Assembly (NCBI RefSeq): GCF_021502575.1
Contig: NZ_JAKFGN010000001.1
Span: 1,178,001 to 1,242,000, forward strand
From: Bradyrhizobium sp. G127
Lineage (GTDB): Bacteria; Pseudomonadota; Alphaproteobacteria; Rhizobiales; Xanthobacteraceae
Direction: 5' to 3'
DNA: 64,000 bases
Shown: positions 58,163 to 64,000 of the stretch, piece after piece
How the letters are laid out: each line of letters begins with the position of its first letter
Position numbering within the stretch: the stretch's first letter is position 1
Notes under the pieces: model-generated
Told to the model about the DNA's origin: nothing
Database searches by the model: none
The model's input: the letters and a program-made list of their open reading frames with translations, nothing else
Translations under genes and position numbers: made by a program

Positions 58163-59788
58163 ATGCTCACGTCGCAGCAGTTGAACGAATTGTTTCCGGA
58201 GGAAAGCCGTCTCAAGGAGTGCGGCTTGCCGCCGCCGATCCATCAGCGCGAAACGCTGGTCAACGGCGTGCTGGAGCCGTGGCGCGGTCCCGTGGAGACG
58301 GTGCGTTCGGCAATCTGCGTGCGCAAGGCCGACGGCGCCTTGCAGCAGGTCGAGCTCGGCAGCACTCCGGTCGGCGGCGTACCGGAAGCGAGGATCGCGC
58401 TCGATGCAGCGGTCGCGGCCTATGACAGCGGACGCGGCGAATGGCCGACCATGACGGTCGCCCAGCGCATCGCCTGCATGCAGGACTTCACCCGGCAGAT
58501 GGTGGCGCGGCGCGAGCAGATCGTGAACCTCATCATGTGGGAGATCGGCAAGACGCTGCCGGACTCGCAGAAGGAATTCGACCGCACTGTCGAGTACATC
58601 AAGGCGACCATCGACGCGCTGAAGAATCTCGACAACGACAACTCGCGCTTTACCGTCGTCGAAGGCACCATTGGACAAATCCGCCGGACGCCGCTCGGTG
58701 TCGTGCTCTGCATGGGGCCGTACAACTATCCGCTCAACGAGACCTTCGCGACGCTGATCCCGGCGCTGATCATGGGCAACACCATGGTATTCAAGCCGCC
58801 GAAGTTCGGCGTGCTGCTGTTTCAGCCGTTGCTTGAAGCGTTCCGCAGCGCGTTTCCCAAGGGCGTCATCAATACGGTCTACGGCAAGGGATCCGAGGTG
58901 GTGCCGATGCTGCTGGAATCCGGCAAGGTCAACGTGCTGACGCTGATCGGCTCCAGCCGCGTCGCCGACCATCTCAAGAAGATGCATCCCAAGGTCAACC
59001 GGCTCCGCGCCATTCTCGGCCTCGACGCCAAGAACGCGGCCATCGTGCTGCCCGATGCCGATGTCGAACTCGCGGTGAAGGAGTGCCTGCTCGGCTCGCT
59101 GTCGTTCAACGGCCAGCGCTGCACCGCGCTGAAGATGCTGATCGTGCATCGCTCGATCGTGGACAAGTTTCTTGCGCGCTTCACCGAGGAACTCGGCAAG
59201 CTGAAAGCCGGCATGCCGTGGGACAAGGGCGTCACCATCACGCCGCTGCCGGAATTCGGCAAGGTCGAGCACATGACGCGGCTGGTGGCGGACGCGAAAG
59301 AGAAGGGTGCGAAGGTCGTCAACGAAGCCGGCGGCACGAGCGGCGGCACGCTGTTCTATCCGGCGGTGGTCTATCCGGTGAAGGACGGTATGGCTCTCTA
59401 TCGCGAGGAACAGTTCGGGCCGATCGTACCGGTGATGGCGTTCGACGACATCGACACCGCGCTCGACTACGTGATCACCTCGGAGCACGGCCAGCAGGTT
59501 TCGATCTTCAGCGAAGATCCGGCAACCATCGGCAAGCTTGTCGATCCCTTGGTCAATCAGGTGTGCCGCGTCAACATCAACTGCCAGTGCCAGCGCGGGC
59601 CGGACGTCTTCCCGTTCACCGGACGCAAGGACTCCGCCGAAGGCACGCTCTCGGTGCACGACGCGCTGCGCTCGTTCTCGATCCGCTCGATGATCGCGGC
59701 AAAACAGACCGAGGACTCCAAGCGGTTGCTCGACGAGATCGTGCGCGACCACAAGTCGAACTTCATAAATACTGGGTTCATTTTGTAG
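58163..59788 (+). CDS. aldehyde dehydrogenase, GapN-like (NADP-dependent glyceraldehyde-3-phosphate type)
   Basis: 541 residues from the second of two adjacent ATGs (GAGG is 5 bases from it). The aldehyde dehydrogenase fold is clear: GPYNYPLN with Asn188, KPPKFGVLLFQPLLEAF, and the nucleophile Cys320 in FNGQRCTALK. The sequence resembles proteins annotated as NADP-dependent non-phosphorylating GAPDH in Bradyrhizobium relatives. The general-base glutamate, normally 34 residues before the Cys, is Gly286 here in the segment LGLDAKNAAIV, with Asp288 two residues later. Activity and substrate are therefore uncertain. No operon partner: a 137-bp gap follows. Confidence 0.82.
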   Translation: MLTSQQLNELFPEESRLKECGLPPPIHQRETLVNGVLEPWRGPVETVRSAICVRKADGALQQVELGSTPVGGVPEARIALDAAVAAYDSGRGEWPTMTVAQRIACMQDFTRQMVARREQIVNLIMWEIGKTLPDSQKEFDRTVEYIKATIDALKNLDNDNSRFTVVEGTIGQIRRTPLGVVLCMGPYNYPLNETFATLIPALIMGNTMVFKPPKFGVLLFQPLLEAFRSAFPKGVINTVYGKGSEVVPMLLESGKVNVLTLIGSSRVADHLKKMHPKVNRLRAILGLDAKNAAIVLPDADVELAVKECLLGSLSFNGQRCTALKMLIVHRSIVDKFLARFTEELGKLKAGMPWDKGVTITPLPEFGKVEHMTRLVADAKEKGAKVVNEAGGTSGGTLFYPAVVYPVKDGMALYREEQFGPIVPVMAFDDIDTALDYVITSEHGQQVSIFSEDPATIGKLVDPLVNQVCRVNINCQCQRGPDVFPFTGRKDSAEGTLSVHDALRSFSIRSMIAAKQTEDSKRLLDEIVRDHKSNFINTGFIL

Positions 59789-59925
59789 TTGATACAAACT
59801 TGCGGACGGCGCGCGCGCCTGCCGCGAGTTTCGATGCGATCTCGCCGCTGGCGCGATGCGCCGGGTAACGAATTCTCAACCAATTCGTGGTTACCAAATA
59901 GTAAACCCATTCGGAGTTCGCGCGC

Positions 59926-60795
59926 ATGACCGACCATACTGCCGACGGCGGGATCCAGGATTCGTCTCACAAGGATTTGGACACTCACAGCGATGCGTCG
60001 CTGGTGCCGGACACCGGCGACATGATTTCGCATGAGGCGAAGGCCGCGGATGCGGCGGACGCCAGCGCGCCGACGGCTGCCGCGAAGCAGCCCTCCAGGG
60101 AAATCACCCTGCAACGCCTGACGCCGCACACGTCATGGGAGGATTATGCCTTCCGCGATGAGAGCGTTCTCGATCAGGCCGCCAATGCCGCCGCTCCGCC
60201 AACCGCCGGCCGCCGCATGTCGATTGCTGCGATTGTCACCATCGCTGCCGCGGTCGGCGCGATCGGAGGATCGCTGGCGACCGCGGGCGTGGGCCATTAC
60301 CTGAAGAATGACCAGACCACTGTTGTCGCGGCGAGCGCTGCGGCGGAGCAGGCGCGGACGGTGGACAGCGCGATCGCAAAGATCAATGCCGACATCGCGG
60401 CGCTCAAGAGCAACAGCGCGGGGCAGTCCGCGAAAATCGCCGAGCGGGTTGAGAAGCTTGAGAAGGCGCAGGCCGAGCCGGCCGCGAAACTGGCGAAGCT
60501 GAGCGAGGCGGTTGATAAACTACGCGCGCCTGCGGCTGCGCCCGCCGCAACGGCTGCACCCGAAACCACCGGCTCGATCAAGACCTCGGCAGCGCAGCCG
60601 AACCGGCTTCCTGTTGTCGAGGGCTGGACGCTTCGCGAGGTGTTCGATGGCACCGCGACCGTCGTCGGCCGCGCGGGAATCTTCGATGTGATTCCGGGCG
60701 ATCCGCTGCCGGGCGTCGGCCGCGTCGACGCGATCCGCAGGCAGGATGGCCGCTGGGTTGTCGTCACCAGCCGCGGTCTGATCGTCACGCGTTAA
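59926..60795 (+). CDS. membrane-anchored protein with coiled coil, function unknown
   Basis: 289 residues. An acidic, Ala-rich cytoplasmic N-terminal part (1-95) is followed by a membrane helix at about 99-121 (SIAAIVTIAAAVGAIGGSLA), a predicted coiled coil at about 140-192 (heptad-like AKINADIAALKSNSAGQSAK, IAERVEKLEKAQAEPAAKLA), an Ala/Pro linker, and a small C-terminal beta domain (LREVFDGTATVVGRAGIFDV, IPGDPLPGVGRVDAIRRQDG, RWVVVTSRGLI). The end motif RQDGRWVVVTSRGLI is recurrent in Bradyrhizobium proteins as far as I recall. It could be an envelope or cell-division organiser. No known family assigned. Confidence 0.75.
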   Translation: MTDHTADGGIQDSSHKDLDTHSDASLVPDTGDMISHEAKAADAADASAPTAAAKQPSREITLQRLTPHTSWEDYAFRDESVLDQAANAAAPPTAGRRMSIAAIVTIAAAVGAIGGSLATAGVGHYLKNDQTTVVAASAAAEQARTVDSAIAKINADIAALKSNSAGQSAKIAERVEKLEKAQAEPAAKLAKLSEAVDKLRAPAAAPAATAAPETTGSIKTSAAQPNRLPVVEGWTLREVFDGTATVVGRAGIFDVIPGDPLPGVGRVDAIRRQDGRWVVVTSRGLIVTR

Positions 60796-60911
60796 GCGTT
60801 GTTGTGGAACCCGAAGTTGCCACGATTTGACCGCTAAAATTTGAGTGTTCGCTTGAACGGACCAGCATGATCTCGCTGGCATGATGCAGCCTCTGATGAA
60901 GAGGAATGAGC

Positions 60912-61127
60912 ATGCCAGCATATCGACTGACCCCGCGCCTCCATGTGGTTAACTTTTTCGCTCACGACGTCACCGACGTTGTGGGGGATGCGCCGCGTCC
61001 ATCGAATGACAATAACTGCCCGTATTGCGGCGGTGTGCTCGAGCCCGGCGACAAGGCAGAAGATTGTTCGGGTTCCGGCGCCTGGCCGATGATCCCGTTC
61101 CCCAAAGGCTGGGGTGCGTCCTGCTAA
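60912..61127 (+). CDS. small zinc-ribbon-like protein
   Basis: 71 residues from the ATG at 60912 (GAGGA 6 bases upstream; an ATG two codons earlier abuts the site). The hydrophobic opening YRLTPRLHVVNFFAHDVTDV is followed by CPYCGGVLEPGDKAEDCSG, which with the final Cys looks like half of a zinc ribbon, and a Trp/Pro-rich end. No named family. The gene lies in the 420-bp interval between the anchored protein and the convergent exporter. Confidence 0.6.
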   Translation: MPAYRLTPRLHVVNFFAHDVTDVVGDAPRPSNDNNCPYCGGVLEPGDKAEDCSGSGAWPMIPFPKGWGASC

Positions 61128-61180
61128 GGAGAAGTTGCAACGCTCTCCTTGAGAGTGTCGCTTAATTTTCCCTTTAGGCC

Positions 61181-61218
61181 TGATCCGTCCGAAAACCGGT
61201 TCCCACTTTTCGGGATCA
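61181..61218. repeat. dispersed repeat TGATCCGTCCGAAAACCGGTTCCCACTTTTCGGGATCA
   Basis: TGATCC...GGATCA ends are inverted and the core AAAACCGG-TTCCCACTTTT matches the reverse strand of copies at 21066 and 44370. The final three bases supply the stop codon of the exporter gene on the minus strand. Confidence 0.75.
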
Positions 61219-62436
61219 AGCCTTGCGCTTTCCGGCGAGATACAAAATCAATCCGAGCATGGTTAGCAGAGTCTGTACCGCGCCGATGGCGAGAGTCGCG
61301 CTTGCGATCGAGGCTGTCAGCAGGACGCCGATCGAGGCTCCCGCCATCTGAAGAAAGCCAACCAGCGCCGACGCGAGGCCGGCCCGGTCGCCGAACGGTT
61401 GCAGCGCCGTCGCGGTGACCAGCGGGCTGACCATGCCGAATCCGCTCAGGAACACCATCACCGGAATGAAATAGGTCCAGATCGAATGATCGGCCCAGTG
61501 CGCCAGCAACAGCAGAACGGCGCCCAGCCCGGCAATGCCGAGACCGATCACGGCCGCGCGGCTGTGCCCCAGCCTGATCGCGACCCGCGGCGCGGCCATT
61601 CCCGAGGCAAACACGGCGAACACTGTCGTTGCGAAGAATAATCCCACCTGGATCGGCGAGAAGCCCAGTCCATCGATCAGGATGCGCGGCGACACCGAGA
61701 ACATCGCGAACAGCGCGCCCATGAACAGACCGATGGTTCCCGCCGGTGCGATGAAGCGCAGATCGGTGAGGAGGCCCCAGTAGCCGCGCACGATGGAGCC
61801 CGGCTGCATCGAGACATTGCCGTCGGCGCGGTGGGTTTCTCCGACATACCGGAAATAGGCCAGCGCAACGATGGCGCCGAACAGGCCGACCACGAAGAAT
61901 TCCGAACGCCATCCGGAAGTGGCGTCGAGCAGTCCGCCGATCAGCGGCGAGAAGCCGGGCGCGGCTGACATCGCCACCATGATGAAGGCGAGGGCGCGCG
62001 TTAGATCTTCGCCGCTCAACAGATCGCGGGCGATGGCGCGCGACAGCACGGAGGCGGCGCAGGCGCCGAGCGCCTGAATGGTCCGGCCGACCAGCATCAT
62101 CGGCAGCGTTGTCGAAAACTCGCACCAGATGCTTCCGGCGACGAAGATGCCGAGTCCGAACAGCACCGGTTTCCACCGACCATAGCGGTCGGACAGTGGA
62201 CCGACGACCAACTGGCCGGCGGCAAAGACCGCGAGATAAACGCTGATGGTCGAGGACACCGCGGCCGTGGAAACATCCAGCGCCTTCGCCATCGAGGGCA
62301 GTGACGGCAGCAGGATGTTGGTCGCGAACGATCCGACGGCGGCGAGCGCCGCAAGCACCATGATGCGCGATGACATCGATGATCGTGCGGCCGATGCGGA
62401 CAGCACGTCGTTTGCTTCGATATTCTGGATCGTCAT
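61216..62436 (-). CDS. MFS multidrug exporter, Bcr/CflA type
   Basis: 406 residues with twelve hydrophobic helices. Bcr/CflA marks: LPSLPSMAKALDVSTAAVSS in the first loop, GQLVVGPLSDRYGRWKPVLF (loop 2-3), RTIQALGACAASVLSRAIAR in helix 4 region, and SPLIGGLLDATSGWR. Probable proton-driven drug or metabolite exporter in the inner membrane. Substrate unknown. AAGGGG is 7 bases before the ATG. A candidate operator lies 27 bp upstream. The stop codon is formed within a dispersed repeat. Confidence 0.92.
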   Translation of the reverse strand: MTIQNIEANDVLSASAARSSMSSRIMVLAALAAVGSFATNILLPSLPSMAKALDVSTAAVSSTISVYLAVFAAGQLVVGPLSDRYGRWKPVLFGLGIFVAGSIWCEFSTTLPMMLVGRTIQALGACAASVLSRAIARDLLSGEDLTRALAFIMVAMSAAPGFSPLIGGLLDATSGWRSEFFVVGLFGAIVALAYFRYVGETHRADGNVSMQPGSIVRGYWGLLTDLRFIAPAGTIGLFMGALFAMFSVSPRILIDGLGFSPIQVGLFFATTVFAVFASGMAAPRVAIRLGHSRAAVIGLGIAGLGAVLLLLAHWADHSIWTYFIPVMVFLSGFGMVSPLVTATALQPFGDRAGLASALVGFLQMAGASIGVLLTASIASATLAIGAVQTLLTMLGLILYLAGKRKA

Positions 62437-62462
62437 TCGGGGGCCCCTTGTCGGGTTTTATT

Positions 62463-62480
62463 ATATGACGATCATCATAT
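62463..62480 (-). promoter_or_regulatory. candidate operator ATATGA-N6-TCATAT
   Basis: An exact 6-bp inverted repeat, ATATGA (62463-62468) and TCATAT (62475-62480), lies in an AT-rich patch 27 bp before the exporter start. Size and place fit a TetR- or MarR-type binding site. No such regulator is adjacent. Confidence 0.45.
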
Positions 62481-62706
62481 TTAAAACCGGAGATTGGCCT
62501 CTGGCTGCCGCGTTTGGACAGCCCTCCCATGCACGAGGCGATGGTGAAACAAGCCGCCGTCGCCGCGAAACGACTGCGCGAAGGCAGCGAAATCCCGCCG
62601 TCAGACGCGACGCGGCGTCGCAGAACGCGGCCTTGAACTGGCCCGGCGGTGCTCACCATCTATCTGGAAATGTTGTTTCGAACAAAGCGCTCGCGAGGAG
62701 GCGGCG

Positions 62707-63630
62707 ATGAGCTATTTCAAGACGGCGGTGCTGCTGGCAGGTCTGACGGCCCTGTTCATGGGCGTTGGCTATCTGATCGGCGGTTTGGGCGGCGCGGTGA
62801 TCGCGCTGGTGATCGCCGCCGGCACCAACATGTTCGCGTACTGGAACTCCGACCGCATGGTGCTGTCGATGCACGGCGCGCAGGAGGTCGACGCGCGCAG
62901 CGCGCCGGATTTCGTGCGGCTGGTGGCCGAGCTTGCCGGGCGCGCGCAACTGCCGATGCCGAAGGTCTATCTGATGGACAATCCGCAGCCCAACGCGTTT
63001 GCGACCGGGCGCGATCCGCAGCACGCCGCCGTGGCTGCAACCACTGGCCTGCTGCAATCGCTGAGCCGCGAGGAACTTGCCGGCGTGATCGCGCATGAGC
63101 TGGCGCATATCAAGAACCACGACACGCTGATCATGACGATCACCGCGACGATCGCGGGTGCGATTTCGATGATCGCGCAGTTCGGCATGTTCTTCGGCGG
63201 CCATCGCGACAACAACGGTCCGGGCATCATCGGCTCGCTGGCGATGATGATCCTGGCGCCGCTGGCCGCGATGATCGTGCAGATGGCGATCAGCCGGACG
63301 CGCGAATATTCCGCGGACAACATGGGCGCGCGGATCTGCGGGCAGCCGATGTGGCTGGCGTCGGCGCTGGTCAAGATCGACAACGCCGCGCATCAGATCC
63401 CGAACATGGATGCGGAGCGCAGTCCCGCGACCGCGCACATGTTCATCATCAATCCGTTGTCGGGGCGGGGAATGGACAACCTGTTCTCGACCCATCCGTC
63501 GACCGAGAACCGTGTGCGCGAATTGCAGCGGCTTGCCGGCGAGCTGCCGCGTGGCAATGTCGCGACCGCGGCGGCGGGCGCGGCCGGCGGGCGTGGCCCG
63601 TGGGGCAGATCGCGCGGACCCTGGGATTGA
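62707..63630 (+). CDS. htpX: membrane zinc protease HtpX
   Basis: 307 residues with GAGGAGG upstream. M48 family protease that degrades damaged membrane proteins. Two N-terminal helices (5-45), the zinc site HELAH at 130-134 and third ligand Glu in [13 protein letters not shown] (near 197), then two further helices around 145-165 and 175-195. [14 protein letters not shown] near 265-278 is conserved in the family. The Gly-rich tail is typical for alphaproteobacterial HtpX. Usually heat-shock controlled (RpoH at 49.8 kb). The 270 bp upstream hold the operator above and no clear gene. Confidence 0.95.
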   Translation: MSYFKTAVLLAGLTALFMGVGYLIGGLGGAVIALVIAAGTNMFAYWNSDRMVLSMHGAQEVDARSAPDFVRLVAELAGRAQLPMPKVYLMDNPQPNAFATGRDPQHAAVAATTGLLQSLSREELAGVIAHELAHIKNHDTLIMTITATIAGAISMIAQFGMFFGGHRDNNGPGIIGSLAMMILAPLAAMIVQMAISRTREYSADNMGARICGQPMWLASALVKIDNAAHQIPNMDAERSPATAHMFIINPLSGRGMDNLFSTHPSTENRVRELQRLAGELPRGNVATAAAGAAGGRGPWGRSRGPWD

Positions 63631-63663
63631 TCTAGGCCGCGCGTCGCAGAAGCAGAATAAGCA

Positions 63664-63696
63664 AAGGTCCGATTCAGCGTTTCTGAATCGGACCTT
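63664..63696 (-). terminator. hairpin between htpX and csp, probable terminator
   Basis: AAGGTCCGATTCAG and CTGAATCGGACCTT are exact 14-bp arms around CGTTT. On the minus strand it follows the cold-shock gene by 4 bp and is followed by TGCTT. On the plus strand it follows htpX by 33 bp. It may end both transcripts. Confidence 0.7.
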
Positions 63697-63700
63697 CCTA

Positions 63701-63901
63701 TCAAACCTTGAGATTTTCCGCGGAGGTCTTGCCGCGGTTTGCAACTTCTTCGTACTCGACCGACTGTCCTTCGTTGAGGGAAGAAAGACCTGCCTTCTCA
63801 ACTGCCGAGATATGAACGAACACGTCCTTGCCGCCGTTGCTGGGCTGGATGAATCCGTAGCCCTTCGTCGGGTTGAACCACTTCACAGTACCTTTAGCCA
63901 T
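63701..63901 (-). CDS. cold-shock domain protein (CspA family)
   Basis: 66 residues from the ATG at 63901, with GGAG 8 bases upstream. A single cold-shock domain: [17 protein letters not shown] (RNA-binding motif 1, KGYGFI), DVFVHISAV (motif 2) and a C-terminal [19 protein letters not shown]. It binds single-stranded nucleic acid and melts RNA structure. Length is standard. Alphaproteobacteria carry several csp genes, and not all are cold-induced. The 99 bp to the right edge contain only its leader or promoter. Confidence 0.96.
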   Translation of the reverse strand: MAKGTVKWFNPTKGYGFIQPSNGGKDVFVHISAVEKAGLSSLNEGQSVEYEEVANRGKTSAENLKV

Positions 63902-64000
63902 TCCGTCGTCTCCAAGAGGGTAAGACCTGTAACAAGCGTCGAACCCCGCGGATGGCGTGTCCAACGGCACGCACGATACGCGTTAAGCGTGTGCCTTGAT

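Noticed and set aside
58079-59797. 572-residue open frame opposite the aldehyde dehydrogenase
   Set aside because: Antisense shadow with no ribosome site or recognisable motif.
62529-62636. 35-residue frame before htpX
   Set aside because: No ribosome site and no conserved feature, probably leader sequence.

Overview
This 64-kb window is ordinary chromosomal DNA of a high-GC alphaproteobacterium. Gene content and repeats point to the Nitrobacteraceae (Bradyrhizobium, Afipia, Rhodopseudomonas group). The clues are an RpoH with the family box, Omp31-type porin-like barrels, DUF992 twins, a DUF6476-like gene beside an RluD-type synthase, a serC leader RNA of the Rhizobiales type, a GGAAC-N16-CGTT (EcfG) promoter, and many short palindromic intergenic repeats. 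I see no prophage, insertion sequence, CRISPR array or rRNA. One tRNA, tRNA-Glu(CTC), is present. The genus is an inference and has not been checked by a database search.

Layout. 0-10 kb: a small protein cut by the left edge, a phosphofructokinase-like enzyme, a basic-tailed small protein, a luciferase-like flavin oxidoreductase, an oversized UvrB, a divergent secreted alkyl sulfatase, then SCO1/SenC and a Tat-exported metallo-beta-lactamase-fold protein. 10-15 kb: two adjacent glutathione S-transferases, a cysteine-rich small protein, PlsC, a DMT protein, two possible tiny membrane proteins and a third GST. 15-25 kb: aspartate aminotransferase, two DUF992 exported proteins each with its own terminator, a divergent EF-G paralogue, a perfect 19-bp-arm palindrome before an XRE regulator and a SulP transporter, then AroE and two small exported or anchored proteins. 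25-36 kb: FMN L-lactate dehydrogenase, two paralogous small acidic proteins (the second behind an EcfG promoter), GlmM, an Fsr-type MFS exporter, two outer-membrane barrels, a fourth GST, then serC (with leader RNA) and serA separated by a 151-bp palindromic element.

36-50 kb: a Cache chemoreceptor, three orphan Bug-type (tripartite tricarboxylate transporter) solute-binding proteins, two tandem EamA transporters, PurA, a proline-rich membrane protein, a formyltransferase homologue, ureidoglycolate lyase linked to the third Bug gene, and RpoH. 50-64 kb: an RluD-type pseudouridine synthase divergent from a DUF6476-like gene with overlapping start codons, a sterol-desaturase-family membrane enzyme, tRNA-Glu, a second chemoreceptor, a Tat-exported ABC solute-binding protein, a GapN-like aldehyde dehydrogenase lacking the usual catalytic glutamate, anchored and small hypothetical proteins, a Bcr/CflA exporter with a candidate operator, HtpX and a cold-shock protein.

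The genes form several small units: serine synthesis (serC, serA), envelope and cell-wall supply (glmM, plsC, outer-membrane proteins), stress response (rpoH, htpX, csp, the EcfG-linked small protein, uvrB), and solute capture (Bug proteins, ABC solute-binding protein, chemoreceptors). No obvious new multi-gene system is visible. The most interesting points are catalytic-residue changes in four enzyme homologues, several regulatory DNA or RNA elements, and the architecture of the dispersed palindromic repeats.
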